Source: Bacillus sp. RO3
Lineage (GTDB): Bacteria; Bacillota; Bacilli; Bacillales; Bacillaceae_B
Assembly (NCBI RefSeq): GCF_012911895.1
Contig: NZ_JAAXCV010000034.1
Location: 124,001-188,000, forward strand
Direction: 5' to 3'
Length of the DNA stretch: 64,000 nt
The position numbers and the translations under genes were made by a program. Of the stretch, positions 20,116-30,981 are shown piece after piece (the first letter of the stretch is position 1; each line of letters begins with the position of its first letter). The notes under the pieces are model-generated. The model had not been told where the DNA came from, made no database searches, and was given only the letters and a program-made list of their open reading frames with translations.

Positions 20116-21996
20116 TTACATAATTCGTTTGAACATCTTTTCCATTTCATATGTTGAATAGTGAATGATGATCGGCCTGCCATGTGGACAGGTAAATGGA
20201 TCACTTGTCCTTCTCAACTCATCCAGTAACGCCTCCATGTCTTCTTTGCGCAAATGATGGTTCGCTTTGATGGACCCTTTACAACTCATCATGATGGCTG
20301 CTTCTTCCCTGAGTTTTTTTATATCCACCCGATTCATCTTTAATACTTGTTCAATCATCTCTTCGATCGTTTCTTGCTCTTCCCCTTTTGGGAACCATTG
20401 TGGGTGAGACCGAACGATAAAGCTGTTATATCCAAACTCTTCGAGGAACACCCCTACATCTTCCAGAAGTGAGCGATAGTCATTTATTTTGATATACTCA
20501 TCTGTAGAAAATTCAAGCGTGAGAGGGACCAGGAGTTCTTGGAGCTCCTTTGCCACTTCCCCCACCTTTTCCTTAAAGAACTCATATTTGATGCGCTCTT
20601 GAGCAGCGTGTTGATCAATAATGTATAGTCCTCGATCATTTTGTGCGAATATATACGTGCCGTGCATTTGTCCAACTGGATAAAGAGGCGGTACTCGATA
20701 AGATTGATTTACTCCCGTATCCTCATCAGCCCCATTTATCAGGTCCTCCTCATTTTCTTCAACCACAAAAGAGGATTCATGCGGTTCAACAGCTACCTGC
20801 TTTGCAGACTCAGACGGTTTATCCACGAGCGGCTCTGGTTTATAAAGCTCAATGATCTCATCTTGGGGAAGTGGACGTTCCTTTACTCTGTCAACAAAGT
20901 CTCTTCTTTCTACCTGTGGTCCAGGGACGGGGGGATGTTCCAGATTCATAAACGTTTGCTCTGATTTAGCTCGTGCAACTTTCGGTGAACCCGCACCTGA
21001 AGGGATCAATTCTTTTCCTTTGAAGACTGCTTTAATTCCTTCTGTCACCAAGGAATTCAAATCATTTTCTTTACTGATGCGAACTTCCATCTTTGAAGGA
21101 TGCACATTCACATCTACCAGGATCGGATCCATTTCTATACTGAGTAATACAATAGGATGACGTCCGATCGGCAGAAGAGTATGGTACCCTTCCCCTATTG
21201 CTTTCGCTAAAGCATAGTTCTTGATGAAACGTCCATTGATCATCGTTGAAATATAATTTCTCGAAGCCCTTGTAACCTCTGGAAGGGAAATATACCCTTT
21301 CACTCTGAAATCCAGGGAATTCACTTCGATTGGAACCATCTTCTTGGCGATTCCAAGGCCGTAGATCGCTGCCAATACCTGTAATACATCCCCGTTCCCA
21401 TTGGTATGCAATAAAGATTTCCCATTGTGAAGGAGCTTGATGGACACGCTAGGGTGTGCAAGAGCTATTCTGTTCACTACATCTGTAATGTTACCAAGCT
21501 CAGTGTGAATGGTTTTCATATATTTCAATCGAGCGGGTGTATTGTAGAACAGTTGTGAAACTGTGATATCTGTGCCTTTCCTTGAAGATGACTTCTCAAA
21601 GGTATGGATTTCTCCGCCTTCAAGCTCAATACACGTTCCTGGGCCATCACCGGTACTCGTTTTCAATGTGAAATGTGAGACAGAAGCAATACTCGGGAGA
21701 GCTTCCCCTCTAAATCCAAGGGTTCGAATACGGAATAAGTCATTTTCATCTTTAATTTTACTCGTTGCATGTCGCTTAAATGCTGTTTTCACATCATCTT
21801 CTTCAATACCATCCCCGTTATCGATGATCCGTATCGACTGCAATCCTGCTTCTTCAATATGAATCTTGATCATTGATCCCCCTGCATCTATGCTGTTTTC
21901 AAGGAGTTCCTTTACAACGGATGCAGGTCTTTCAACCACTTCACCGGCTGCGATCTTGTTCGAGAGTGAATCATCAAGCTGAAATATCTTTACCAC
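20116..21996 (-). CDS. mutL: DNA mismatch repair endonuclease MutL
   Basis: Protein of 626 residues. The N-terminal GHKL ATPase shows ENSIDAG, IDNGDGI and [13 protein letters not shown]. The C-terminal half carries the nicking-endonuclease motif [12 protein letters not shown] and CPHGRPI, so strand discrimination should be the nick-and-clamp type found in bacteria lacking MutH. The GTG start at 21996 follows AAAGGAGGAGG. The gene is 13 bp downstream of mutS, forming an operon. Confidence 0.97.
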   Translation of the reverse strand: MVKIFQLDDSLSNKIAAGEVVERPASVVKELLENSIDAGGSMIKIHIEEAGLQSIRIIDNGDGIEEDDVKTAFKRHATSKIKDENDLFRIRTLGFRGEALPSIASVSHFTLKTSTGDGPGTCIELEGGEIHTFEKSSSRKGTDITVSQLFYNTPARLKYMKTIHTELGNITDVVNRIALAHPSVSIKLLHNGKSLLHTNGNGDVLQVLAAIYGLGIAKKMVPIEVNSLDFRVKGYISLPEVTRASRNYISTMINGRFIKNYALAKAIGEGYHTLLPIGRHPIVLLSIEMDPILVDVNVHPSKMEVRISKENDLNSLVTEGIKAVFKGKELIPSGAGSPKVARAKSEQTFMNLEHPPVPGPQVERRDFVDRVKERPLPQDEIIELYKPEPLVDKPSESAKQVAVEPHESSFVVEENEEDLINGADEDTGVNQSYRVPPLYPVGQMHGTYIFAQNDRGLYIIDQHAAQERIKYEFFKEKVGEVAKELQELLVPLTLEFSTDEYIKINDYRSLLEDVGVFLEEFGYNSFIVRSHPQWFPKGEEQETIEEMIEQVLKMNRVDIKKLREEAAIMMSCKGSIKANHHLRKEDMEALLDELRRTSDPFTCPHGRPIIIHYSTYEMEKMFKRIM

Positions 21997-22009
21997 CGTT
22001 CCTCCTCCT

Positions 22010-24628
22010 TTAATTTTTTAATTTCTTTTGGATCGTGTACAGTGAGTTCAGTGCATCTAATGGTGTCATTTCAAGAATATCCAAGTTCTTCAACTCTTCC
22101 AGGCATTTCTTTTCTTTAGAAGAGAGAGTTTCTTTCCTTTCCCTCTTTTCAGAACCAAAAAAGGAAAGCTGGGTCAAGTCTTCTGTTTGTTCATATTTCT
22201 GTGTATTGGTTTCCATTGTGGCCGCTAATTCCTTAGAAATAGATGAATCTTCCTTTCGTTCTAGCTCAAGAAGGATTTCATTCGCTCTCTTAATCAGGGA
22301 CCCAGGGAGTTCTGCAAGCTCGGCAACATGGATTCCGTAACTTTTGTCAGCGGCACCTTCCTTGATCTTGTGGAGGAAAACAAGTTTTCCATTCTGTTCC
22401 ATGGCACTGACATGTATATTTTTAACCTTTGATAACTCATCATCAAGAACCGTCAGCTCATGATAATGAGTCGAGAATAACGTTTTTGCTCCTATATGTT
22501 CATGAATATATTCGATAATGGCTTGAGCAAGTGCCATCCCATCATAAGTGGAAGTGCCTCTCCCGATTTCATCAAATAAGATTAAACTCTGCTGAGTTGC
22601 GTGAATGATTGCGTTTTTCGCCTCTAACATTTCAACCATGAATGTGCTTTGACCGGAAATCAAGTCATCGGCAGCCCCGATTCGCGTGAATACTTGATCA
22701 AAGATTGGAAGATTTGCCTCTGCAGCCGGAACATAGCAGCCAATTTGGGCAAGTATACTCGTTAAAGCCACCTGTCTCATATACGTACTTTTCCCTGACA
22801 TATTCGGTCCTGTGATAAGAAAGATTTCTCTTTCATGGTCCATATTGCAATCATTTGGGACGTATTCCTGTGCACCCATCACCTTTTCCACAACCGGATG
22901 GCGTCCGTCCTTCAGAACGATCCTTCTCTCTTCATTAAAAACCGGACGGGTATAATGCCTTTTTTCACTCACCGTTGCAAAGCATTGAAGAACATCCAGT
23001 TCACTTATTAGTCTGGCAAGCTTTTGGAGGCGTGGAATAAATTCCTTCACTCTTTCTCGAATGGAAACGAACAGTTCATACTCGAGATCTACGCTTTTTT
23101 CATCAGCCTGAAGGATAAGTGCTTCTTTTTCCTTCAGCTCAGGCGTGATGAACCGCTCTGCATTTGTTAACGTTTGTTTTCTTTCATAACGGTTGTCTTC
23201 CAAATGGTGAAGATTTGCTCTTGTTACTTCTATATAGTAACCGAAGACTCTATTGAATCCGACTTTCAGAGACCTTATTCCCGTCCGTTCTCTTTCATCC
23301 CGCTCTAATTGCGCAATCCAGGATTTCCCGTTCTTACTTGCATCACGGAACTGATCAAGCTCCTCGTGATATCCTTCCCTGATAATGCTTCCCTCTTTGA
23401 TGGATAAAGGCGGATTATCCACAAGAGCCTGTTCAAGGAGATCCATCAATTCTTCACATGGATCAAGTTTTGTCACAAAGTCGTCTGTTACTTCATTTCC
23501 CAGTGATTCTACCAGATTCTTTAGGAATGGTACTTGCTGAAGGGATTTCTTCAACTGAACAAGATCTCGTGCATTCACATTCCCGAACGCGACCCGTCCA
23601 GACAGCCTTTCCAAATCATACACTTCTTTCAGCCTTTCCCTAAGGTCCTCTCTCTCGAAAAATCTTTCCAGAAGCACTTCAACGATCGTTTGACGTCTTT
23701 CAATTTCCTGCTTATGAATGAGGGGACGATCTATCCATTGTTTCAATAGTCGTGCTCCCATGGCCGTCATCGTTTCATCTAATAACCAGAGAAGAGATCC
23801 TTTCTTCCCCTTGGATCGGATCGTTTCTGTCAACTCCAGATTACGTTTCGAATAGTAATCCATTTTCATAAATTGATGCTGCTGATACGTTTCAACTGCT
23901 TGGAGATGATCAAGGCTTCTCTTCTGTGTACGGAAAAGATAATGGAGAAGAGTGGAGGATGCCGATTTCAGTTTTTCATTTCTCAAATTTTCGACAAGAT
24001 GGGCAAAAGCTTCCCCTGGGTTTGCTTCCCTCTCATAGGATAATGTCACTTCGTTTCTTTCCTTAATCCTATCCTGCACTTCTTTCATAAGATCCGGGTG
24101 AATGACCACTTCCTTAGCCCCGATGGTGGAGAGCTCATTTAAGACAGCGTGTAGACCGTCCGTAACCAGAGTCACCTTCGTTTCCCCCGTTGATAAATCA
24201 CTATATGCCAACCCAAACGTTTGATCATTAAAATCTGTCACAGAAGCGATATAGTTGTTTTCTTTATCATTTAATCCTTTACCATCCATAACAGTTCCAG
24301 GTGTAATGAGCTGTACGACTTCCCGTCTGACAACTCCCTTTGCCTGTTTGGGGTCTTCTGTTTGTTCGCAGATTGCTACTTTAAAGCCTTTGTCTATAAG
24401 CTGCTCTATGTAATTGGGAGCAGAATGATAAGGGACACCGCACATGGGAATCCGTTCCTTTCCTCCCCCGTCACGGCTTGTCAATGTTATTTCAAGTTCT
24501 TGAGATGCAGCAATGGCATCATCGAAAAACATTTCATAGAAATCGCCTAAACGGAAAAATAAAAAGGCATCCTGATATTCTGCCTTTACCTGTAAATATT
24601 GTTTTATCATTGGGGTATATTGTGTCAT
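22010..24628 (-). CDS. mutS: DNA mismatch recognition protein MutS
   Basis: Protein of 872 residues. The mismatch-reading Phe-x-Glu lies in [10 protein letters not shown] near residue 35; the ATPase has Walker [14 protein letters not shown] and Walker [13 protein letters not shown]. Near the C-terminus QLSFF is the beta-clamp-binding motif described for B. subtilis MutS. I start at ATG 24628 ([11 protein letters not shown]), which matches the family N-terminus. A TTG at 24640 is in frame but only one base after the AAAGG. In B. subtilis cotE lies immediately upstream; here the upstream neighbour is a DedA-type gene. Confidence 0.97.
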   Translation of the reverse strand: MTQYTPMIKQYLQVKAEYQDAFLFFRLGDFYEMFFDDAIAASQELEITLTSRDGGGKERIPMCGVPYHSAPNYIEQLIDKGFKVAICEQTEDPKQAKGVVRREVVQLITPGTVMDGKGLNDKENNYIASVTDFNDQTFGLAYSDLSTGETKVTLVTDGLHAVLNELSTIGAKEVVIHPDLMKEVQDRIKERNEVTLSYEREANPGEAFAHLVENLRNEKLKSASSTLLHYLFRTQKRSLDHLQAVETYQQHQFMKMDYYSKRNLELTETIRSKGKKGSLLWLLDETMTAMGARLLKQWIDRPLIHKQEIERRQTIVEVLLERFFEREDLRERLKEVYDLERLSGRVAFGNVNARDLVQLKKSLQQVPFLKNLVESLGNEVTDDFVTKLDPCEELMDLLEQALVDNPPLSIKEGSIIREGYHEELDQFRDASKNGKSWIAQLERDERERTGIRSLKVGFNRVFGYYIEVTRANLHHLEDNRYERKQTLTNAERFITPELKEKEALILQADEKSVDLEYELFVSIRERVKEFIPRLQKLARLISELDVLQCFATVSEKRHYTRPVFNEERRIVLKDGRHPVVEKVMGAQEYVPNDCNMDHEREIFLITGPNMSGKSTYMRQVALTSILAQIGCYVPAAEANLPIFDQVFTRIGAADDLISGQSTFMVEMLEAKNAIIHATQQSLILFDEIGRGTSTYDGMALAQAIIEYIHEHIGAKTLFSTHYHELTVLDDELSKVKNIHVSAMEQNGKLVFLHKIKEGAADKSYGIHVAELAELPGSLIKRANEILLELERKEDSSISKELAATMETNTQKYEQTEDLTQLSFFGSEKRERKETLSSKEKKCLEELKNLDILEMTPLDALNSLYTIQKKLKN

Positions 24629-24755
24629 GGTTTCATTCAAACCTTTCCAGTAAATCTTCTATTCTCAACTATTTATTATAGCACAGGTGAAAGATATGAA
24701 GCATTTAGTAGTTTGAGGAAACCAAAATCGTTCTTTAGCGTCTTCTCTTTTAACA

Positions 24756-24786
24756 AAAAAATTCACTCCCTGACTCAGGAGTGAAT
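24756..24786 (-). terminator. Terminator after the DedA-type gene
   Basis: ATTCACTCC (24761-24769) pairs with GGAGTGAAT (24778-24786), with a run of seven T on the minus strand. Confidence 0.88.
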
Positions 24787-24795
24787 CGATCTTTC

Positions 24796-25413
24796 TTATT
24801 CTAGTTGCTTTGCCATGGTTGATTCTTTGTCCAAACAGCCGGTGTTTTCCTTGGGCTTGATCAGAAATTTAACGAAAAAGAAACCAGCCGCCAATACAGC
24901 AACTCCAACAATGACATACGTTTGAATGTCATTCATCAAGTTCTGTACATTTTTGAGATTGCCATTTTTCCCCACAATCAACATCGTGAAGGTAATGGGG
25001 AATATGCCCATGAATGTTAATCCACCGAACTTCCATTTGTTCACTTTACTGATTCCTGCAACATAGGAGATATAGTTACCAATCCCAAGAGGTCTTGTGA
25101 TGGCAATGCTCCACAAGCCGCATTTCCGAAACCATTTCTGTCCTTTCTCCATTTTTTTCGAACTGGTTTTCTCTTTAATTTTATCTTTTAATTTATGTCC
25201 AATACCATATGGGATATAACTAAAAACCGTATAAACCAAGCTGCTTGTGATTGCAAGAAATATTAATTCCAACCAGGTAGGATCTAATAAGTATCCATAG
25301 GTTAAGGTTACGAGTGCCCCCGGAAATGGCAGGGATGATGCTTCAATGGCATTCCCTGCGAACAATCCCCACATGCCAAGATCCTTTATTAAGCTTATGA
25401 CAAACTCAAACAT
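24796..25413 (-). CDS. DedA/SNARE-associated family membrane protein
   Basis: Integral membrane protein of about 205 residues. It contains the DedA-type GLFAGNAIEASSLPFPGALV near the N-terminus and RPLGIGNYISYVAG in the middle, with a basic KLKDKIKEKTSSKKMEKG loop between them. Family members are membrane transporters or scramblases, some acting on undecaprenyl phosphate; which activity applies here is not visible. Two starts are plausible: ATG 25413 after GGAGGG (used) and ATG 25437. It is single, with its own terminator. Confidence 0.8.
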   Translation of the reverse strand: MFEFVISLIKDLGMWGLFAGNAIEASSLPFPGALVTLTYGYLLDPTWLELIFLAITSSLVYTVFSYIPYGIGHKLKDKIKEKTSSKKMEKGQKWFRKCGLWSIAITRPLGIGNYISYVAGISKVNKWKFGGLTFMGIFPITFTMLIVGKNGNLKNVQNLMNDIQTYVIVGVAVLAAGFFFVKFLIKPKENTGCLDKESTMAKQLE

Positions 25414-25527
25414 CGGTTTGGTCCCTCCATGATTCATTATATATACCCTTTTCCCCTTTTCTAATATGAATAACACTCTAAGATAGAAAAGATTTCATCC
25501 ACTGGAGGAAAGAAATGTCGTACATTC

Positions 25528-26346
25528 TTATTTCATCATTGAAAGGAATGACTGACCGTCTAGTTTCCATTGATCTTCCACCGCTTCTTTACGTACGATA
25601 AGAGAAATGGACTTTGTTTGTTGTGTTTGATCGGTCTGTATCCATTTCACTCGAACTTGAAGCTCCATTCCTACCAGGACAGGTAAATCTTCTACAGGAA
25701 GAATCGACTTCTGTGTGACTTCAATATGTCTCACCTTGTGAAGAATTTCCTTTACTGATATGTCGTTGTCACTCATCACTTTTGAAAGGAGCCTTTCATC
25801 ATGCTGATTGACGGCAATCTCCATTACCCTAATCAATTCATAAGGATCCGATTTGTACAGAAATTCATCCAATACCCCGCCTGCTTTTAAAATCATGATT
25901 TTATGCCCTAAATCCGGTGTCGGGGTTTTATGAGTCGTACTTCCGTAGAAATGAACACAGAAATGTCCAGGGAAGTCATTTTGAAGCGCTCCTGCACCGT
26001 GAGGCATACCGTTCATGGATGCCGCTATGAGCTGATTATGTACTAACACCAGAATCGCTCGTCGATCCCAGCTCCATTTCCCTCCATAGATGGATTTCAT
26101 AATCTTCGTGTCTTTTTTTGTCACAGGTTGAACATCTGCATGTTTATTTCCAGCTCTTCTTTGCACATTAAATGACAGACCTGTTTCCACATCAATGATT
26201 GTAAAATAAGTCCGGTTTGGAATGATTTCTTCTACTTGCTCCCAAGGTACTATTTCTATATTAAAATCAGGCATTGCCTCTGCAGCTTTAGGGATGCAGA
26301 CAGTCAATAATGACACAACCATAATGAATCTGAATAGAAAAAGCAT
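25528..26346 (-). CDS. Secreted protein of unknown function with a GHFC-V-H-F motif
   Basis: Protein of 272 residues with a clear signal peptide (hydrophobic core residues 3-20, cleavage probably after AEA). The first 160 mature residues form a domain with IIDVETGLSFNVQRRAGNKH, ADVQPV, WSWDRRAILV, ASMNGMPHGAG and DFPGHFCVHFYGSTTH. I recall the same set of motifs in clostridial and bacillar cell-wall proteins fused to SH3 or peptidoglycan-binding repeats. The spaced His-Gly and Cys-x-His resemble, distantly, the L,D-transpeptidase active site, but that is only a suggestion. The C-terminal third is not recognised. It is divergent from the VanW-family gene. Confidence 0.65.
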   Translation of the reverse strand: MLFLFRFIMVVSLLTVCIPKAAEAMPDFNIEIVPWEQVEEIIPNRTYFTIIDVETGLSFNVQRRAGNKHADVQPVTKKDTKIMKSIYGGKWSWDRRAILVLVHNQLIAASMNGMPHGAGALQNDFPGHFCVHFYGSTTHKTPTPDLGHKIMILKAGGVLDEFLYKSDPYELIRVMEIAVNQHDERLLSKVMSDNDISVKEILHKVRHIEVTQKSILPVEDLPVLVGMELQVRVKWIQTDQTQQTKSISLIVRKEAVEDQWKLDGQSFLSMMK

Positions 26347-26477
26347 GTACGAAACCTCTTTTTTTCCTTAGTCTTTAATCACCACCTCAATTTAATGACC
26401 ATCAATTTTTGGCAATTATCATCTAACATGAAAGAACCCCTTCTTATCCATACTACAAACGAAGGGGGGCGGGGCAT

Positions 26478-27365
26478 ATGCTTATGATGAAACTTAGTTC
26501 ATTCTGTCTCTTATTACTACCTGTCGTACATGCTCAAAACCAATTGCATATTCAACTTCCTAAAGAGGAAACAATCTCAATAGAACAAAATGCCTTATAT
26601 GTACCATTTGTAGATGAACCCTTATTAAACGAAGAGCGATATGAAATGTTGATATCTGAAGTAAGAAAAGAGGTCTTTCTCCCCCCTCAGAATGCATATC
26701 TCAATGAGAGTAACCAAATCGTTTCTGAAAAACCAGGTTACAAACTTGATGAAATGAAATTTCGCGAATTGATCCTTTCTTACTTAATTTCCAGAGACAA
26801 AAGTCATTTGACTGCCCCTCTTAAAGTAATGTATCCAAAAGTAGATAGTGAGACAATCGCCCATATACGGACCGAGCAGATTGGTAGCTACGTCACCTAC
26901 TTTAATGTCCATAATGTGGAACGTTCCCAAAACATCTATCTAGCAGCCGAAAAAATCAACAATACAGTCGTATTCCCTGGAGAAGAATTCTCATTCAATG
27001 GTGTGGTAGGAAAAAGGACAAGGGATAAAGGATATAAAAAAGCCCCTGTCATATTGAAAGGGGAACTTTCAGAAGATATTGGCGGAGGGATATGCCAGGT
27101 GTCATCTACCTTGTTCAATGCGGTGGACCAGGCAGGTGTTGAAATAGTTGAGCTATATCACCACTCAAAACGTGTTCCTTACGTGCCTAATGGCAGAGAC
27201 GCTACTGTCAGCTGGTACGGACCTGACTTTGTTTTTAAGAACACGTATAACCAGCCATTGCTTATCAGGGCAAAAGTAAGAGACGGGCAAGTCCATATTA
27301 CGATCTACTCTTCGGAATTTATTAATGTGAAAAAGAGAAATGTGCCCAGCGCTTTACATCCGTAA
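26478..27365 (+). CDS. VanW family secreted protein
   Basis: Protein of 295 residues with a short signal peptide (cleavage near VVHA-Q). From about residue 130 it matches VanW/YoaR: a G5-like or beta region followed by VFPGEEFSFNGVVGKRT, DIGGGICQVSSTLFNAV, and the HHSKRVPYVPNGRDATVSW motif. VanW is an accessory gene in some vancomycin-resistance clusters, but homologues are common in spore formers with no known function and none of the other van genes are present. It is divergent from the secreted protein at 25528-26346, suggesting related cell-envelope roles. A G-rich ribosome-binding site lies at 26461-26474. Confidence 0.85.
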   Translation: MLMMKLSSFCLLLLPVVHAQNQLHIQLPKEETISIEQNALYVPFVDEPLLNEERYEMLISEVRKEVFLPPQNAYLNESNQIVSEKPGYKLDEMKFRELILSYLISRDKSHLTAPLKVMYPKVDSETIAHIRTEQIGSYVTYFNVHNVERSQNIYLAAEKINNTVVFPGEEFSFNGVVGKRTRDKGYKKAPVILKGELSEDIGGGICQVSSTLFNAVDQAGVEIVELYHHSKRVPYVPNGRDATVSWYGPDFVFKNTYNQPLLIRAKVRDGQVHITIYSSEFINVKKRNVPSALHP

Positions 27366-27521
27366 AGGTCAAGGCGAAGATCTATCATAGAGATCGGTAT
27401 TATCAGCATACGTTGCAGTGTCATGGGAGAAGTTCTGTTCTTATGGTGAAACTGACATTCATTAGGTTACACAATGAGAACATATAATGAACACCTTATT
27501 ATTCATGAGGTGAGAATTATT

Positions 27522-27890
27522 TTAATCATATTCGAGAAATTCTAACCGATTACCGAAGGGATCAGAGACAAAAAAACGATCTCTGCCTTTGATTGGGGAA
27601 TCTTCCTTTACCTTGATCCCTTTCTCAATCAGAGTTTGTTTAAGAGATGGTAAATTGGAAACAAGTATACCTGGATGTGCTTTAGTTGCAGGCATAAAAT
27701 CTTTTTGTACCCCAACATGAATTTCTTGAGGGCCAATTTGGAACCAACAACCGCCTCTTCCTTGAAGATTTTCGGGTTTCTGTATTTCCTTCAAACCGAG
27801 AATATCAGTAAAGAATGATCGGGCTTCTTCTTCACTTCCTATGGGAGCCGCGATTTGAATATGGTCAATACCTTTAAAAAGGATACTCAC
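27522..27890 (-). CDS. VOC superfamily (glyoxalase/bleomycin resistance-like) protein
   Basis: Protein of 122 residues forming one complete beta-alpha-beta-beta-beta pair: IDHIQIAAPIG at the start, FFTDILGLKEI, GCWFQIG, HPGILV and the final FVSDPFGNRLEFLEY. The His and Glu at the usual metal positions are present. The substrate is unknown. It is a single gene. Confidence 0.8.
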   Translation of the reverse strand: MSILFKGIDHIQIAAPIGSEEEARSFFTDILGLKEIQKPENLQGRGGCWFQIGPQEIHVGVQKDFMPATKAHPGILVSNLPSLKQTLIEKGIKVKEDSPIKGRDRFFVSDPFGNRLEFLEYD

Positions 27891-27954
27891 GAATGTTTCC
27901 CCTCCTCATTGTTCCTATCCACTATATATTACCATTAAATAGAATTTGTTTAAA

Positions 27955-27985
27955 AAGAAAAACATCTGCTTTGGCAGATGTTTTC
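27955..27985 (-). terminator. Terminator of the dehydrogenase-aminotransferase operon
   Basis: AAACATCTGC (27960-27969) pairs with GCAGATGTTT (27974-27983), followed on the minus strand by TTCTTTTT. Confidence 0.88.
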
Positions 27986-27992
27986 CCATTTA

Positions 27993-29348
27993 TCATGATA
28001 ATTGTCCGATTCCTTCCATGACGGTTGATAATAATAGGTCCAGGTCTTTCTCTTCGATATTTAATGGAGGGGACAATGTGAGCACATTATTGTAGCCGGC
28101 TACGGTTGCTCCATTTTTCCCGATGAGCACCCTATTTTGTTTACAATATGAGATTACTGAATTTACTTTTGAAACGTCCAATGGTTCTTTCGTTTCTTTG
28201 CTTCTTACCAATTCTATCCCGATCAATAACCCTTTCCCTCTGACATTTCCAACATAGGGATGATCTTGCAGACGATTCTTCAATGTATTCAGGGCTTTTT
28301 CACCAAGCTCGGAAGATCGTTCGAATAACCTTTCGTTTTCCATGATTTCGATGTTTTTCATGGCCAGGGCACAAGCTGCCGGGTTCCCACCAAATGTATT
28401 AATGTGACGGAAGTAATCATATTCCTCAGAACCTTTGAACGCTTCATATATCTCACGCTTCACAGCTGTTGCAGACAGGGGAAGATACGCGCTGGTGATC
28501 CCCTTCGCCATCGTAATGATATCAGGCTTTACATCATAGTTCATGAATCCAAAAGGCTTACCTGTTCGCCCAAACCCGCAGATTACTTCATCGACAATCA
28601 AGAGAGCGCCATGCCTATCACATACTTCCTTCGCTGCTTTCATGTAACCGTCCTGTGGCATGATAACTCCTCCACCAGTGATGATCGGTTCCATGATTAA
28701 CGCCGCTACTGTTTCACTCAACTCCCATGTCATCGCTTGGTCTATAGCCTTTACACCGGGAAGTTCATGAGGGTGATCACCTGATGCTTCGTCCCGGTAG
28801 GAATCAGGCGGGGCAATATGGATAAATCCCGGGGCTAAAGGCTCATATTTATATTTTCTCTGTGCTTGCCCGGTTGCTGCAAGGGCCCCCATTGAGTTTC
28901 CGTGATAGCCTCTATATCTTGAAAAGATTTTATACCTGCCATGCTCCCCATTTTGCTGGTGATACTGCCTGGCAATCTTAAAGGCGGTTTCATTGGCTTC
29001 AGATCCACTGTTAGAGAAGAAAATGACATACTCATCACCAAGCAATTGGTTTAATTTCTCCGCAAGCTCAATCGCCGGCTGATGACTTTGTGTCAGTGGA
29101 AAATAAGCCATCTTTTTTAGCTGTTCATAGGCAGCCTCTGCTAACTCCTGTCGACCGTAACCAATATTCACACACCAAAGTCCTGCCATGCCATCCAGAA
29201 ATCTTTGACCATCTTTGTCCGTTATCCACGAGCCGCTTGACTCCTTTACAACCATTGTTGCATCAGGATTGTATGGTTTCATGGAATGCCAAAGGAGCTT
29301 CTCATCATTCTTTAACCATAAATCTTGAGATTGACCTGCTTTCACCAT
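27993..29348 (-). CDS. Class III omega-aminotransferase, likely beta-alanine:2-oxoacid aminotransferase
   Basis: PLP enzyme of 451 residues. SNSGSEANETAFKIARQYH binds the cofactor phosphate, DEVICGFGRTGKPFGF carries the Asp that contacts the pyridine nitrogen, and TMAKGITSAYLPLSA contains the Schiff-base lysine. B. subtilis YhxA and Bacillus omega-transaminases are close in length and motifs. The next gene upstream encodes a malonate-semialdehyde-type dehydrogenase and the pyrimidine-degrading enzymes lie just beyond. I therefore infer that it converts beta-alanine (or beta-aminoisobutyrate) to malonate semialdehyde. Co-transcribed with the dehydrogenase (21-bp gap); AGGAGG precedes the ATG. 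Confidence 0.85.
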   Translation of the reverse strand: MVKAGQSQDLWLKNDEKLLWHSMKPYNPDATMVVKESSGSWITDKDGQRFLDGMAGLWCVNIGYGRQELAEAAYEQLKKMAYFPLTQSHQPAIELAEKLNQLLGDEYVIFFSNSGSEANETAFKIARQYHQQNGEHGRYKIFSRYRGYHGNSMGALAATGQAQRKYKYEPLAPGFIHIAPPDSYRDEASGDHPHELPGVKAIDQAMTWELSETVAALIMEPIITGGGVIMPQDGYMKAAKEVCDRHGALLIVDEVICGFGRTGKPFGFMNYDVKPDIITMAKGITSAYLPLSATAVKREIYEAFKGSEEYDYFRHINTFGGNPAACALAMKNIEIMENERLFERSSELGEKALNTLKNRLQDHPYVGNVRGKGLLIGIELVRSKETKEPLDVSKVNSVISYCKQNRVLIGKNGATVAGYNNVLTLSPPLNIEEKDLDLLLSTVMEGIGQLS

Positions 29349-29369
29349 GAAGGTTCCTCCTAACTCTGA

Positions 29370-30836
29370 TTAAAAATCAAATCGAGAAGTGATCATTTTC
29401 TTCCTAGTATAGAAATTTACTCCATCTTTACCATTAACATGCATATCACCGTAGAAAGAATCTTTCCACCCTGAGAACGGGAAGAACGCCATCGTTGCCG
29501 GAACCCCGACATTAATACCGAGCATTCCAGCATCAGCTTCTTCTCTGAACTGTCTGACTGCCTTTGCATCTTTCGTGTAAATCGTTGCGCCATTCCCATA
29601 TCTGGATTGACGGATGTACTCCAGTCCTTCTTCCAGATCCTTGGCTCTCAAAAGACTAAGGATTGGAGCGAACATTTCTTCTTTTGCAATGGTCATCTCG
29701 GGTGAAACATGGTCAAAGATGGTGGCACCCAGAAAGTTCCCTTCCTTGAATTCGTCCATTTCTTTTCGTCCATCCCTTATGAGAGACGCACCTTCTTTAA
29801 GGCCTTTTTCGATATACCCTAGTGTTTTTTCCCGATGTTCTTTTCGAATGACTGGAGTCAGAAGGACTTCTTCGTCCATCCCGTTCCCCATGCATAGTTC
29901 GTCTGCTTTTTTATTCAAGGCCTTGATAAAGGGCTCATTATCGCCTACAACCACCACTGCACTGCACGCCATACAACGTTGCCCCGCACTACCGAACGCT
30001 GAACTGATAATATGATCAGCCGCTTTATTCATGTCCGCATCAGGCATGACGACATGATGGTTCTTCGCTCCAGATAATGCCTGAACCCTTTTTCCTTGAG
30101 AGGCAGCCTGCTGGTAAACATACTTAGCCACCGGTTGGGATCCTACAAACGAAATGGCCGCGATATCGTTATGCTCAATCAGTCCATTTACCACATCATG
30201 AGCGCCATGTACAACATTTAATACGCCGTGGGGCATACCAGCCTCTGTAAGTAACTCTGCCAGTCTATTGGCTAAAATCGGAGTTCTCTCAGACGGTTTC
30301 AAAACGAATGTATTACCACACGCGATTGCCAGGGGAAACATCCAAAGAGGTACCATCATCGGAAAATTAAAAGGAGTGATCCCCCCCACTACACCCAGTG
30401 GATAACGGAACATTTCTGAATCTATGTCTTCTGCAATCCCACTTAACGTTTCACCCATCATGAGGGTAGGAGCCCCACATGCGAATTCCACGCATTCAAG
30501 CCCACGCTGCACCTCTCCATACGCCTCTTTAAAGGATTTACCATTTTCCTGTACAACAAGTTTCGCCAGCTCCTCATGATTGTCAGAAAGCAGGGAATGG
30601 TATTTATATAAAATACGAGCCCGCTTTGGAACAGGAGTCTTCTTCCAGGTAAGGGATGCTTCTTTCGCTGCTTTCACCGCCCTTGCAACGTCTTCTTTGG
30701 TAGAAATCGGCACTCTTGCAATTTCTTCATTCGTAGCTGGATTCAAAACTTCTAATGTTTGTGAGCTAAGGGAATCAACCCACTCACCACCAATATAATT
30801 CTTTAATACTGCCACATCTTTTTTTATGATCGTCAT
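29370..30836 (-). CDS. CoA-acylating (methyl)malonate-semialdehyde dehydrogenase
   Basis: Aldehyde dehydrogenase of 488 residues. The MMSDH features are GSAGQRCMACSAVVVVG with the catalytic Cys, VGGITPFNFPMMVPLWMFPL, and KPSERTP. It resembles B. subtilis IolA. The reaction is NAD- and CoA-dependent oxidation of malonate semialdehyde to acetyl-CoA with loss of CO2 (or methylmalonate semialdehyde to propionyl-CoA). Its place before the aminotransferase gives the last step of uracil or thymine breakdown. Its promoter region contains a near-consensus cre site. Confidence 0.88.
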   Translation of the reverse strand: MTIIKKDVAVLKNYIGGEWVDSLSSQTLEVLNPATNEEIARVPISTKEDVARAVKAAKEASLTWKKTPVPKRARILYKYHSLLSDNHEELAKLVVQENGKSFKEAYGEVQRGLECVEFACGAPTLMMGETLSGIAEDIDSEMFRYPLGVVGGITPFNFPMMVPLWMFPLAIACGNTFVLKPSERTPILANRLAELLTEAGMPHGVLNVVHGAHDVVNGLIEHNDIAAISFVGSQPVAKYVYQQAASQGKRVQALSGAKNHHVVMPDADMNKAADHIISSAFGSAGQRCMACSAVVVVGDNEPFIKALNKKADELCMGNGMDEEVLLTPVIRKEHREKTLGYIEKGLKEGASLIRDGRKEMDEFKEGNFLGATIFDHVSPEMTIAKEEMFAPILSLLRAKDLEEGLEYIRQSRYGNGATIYTKDAKAVRQFREEADAGMLGINVGVPATMAFFPFSGWKDSFYGDMHVNGKDGVNFYTRKKMITSRFDF

Positions 30837-30919
30837 TTTAAGTTCCTCCTTCTAATTAATGGATTTGCACTTGATGTATTGAACCTGTCGCATCCCTATA
30901 ATTTCATTATGAAAGAAAT

Positions 30920-30934
30920 TGGTAGTGCTTTCAT
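30920..30934 (-). promoter_or_regulatory. Candidate CcpA cre site upstream of the dehydrogenase gene
   Basis: The minus strand reads ATGAAAGCACTACCA, which fits WTGNAANCGNWWNCW except for A in place of the central G. It lies about 85 bp before the start codon. Confidence 0.55.
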
Positions 30935-30981
30935 TAGACAATGTGTAAAAGAACCTTCCTCATTAAATGGACATTATCTTA

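Noticed and set aside
26478..27365. VanW homologue considered as vancomycin resistance
   Set aside because: No vanA/B ligase, vanH, vanX or vanRS genes are nearby; VanW-family proteins are common in spore formers.
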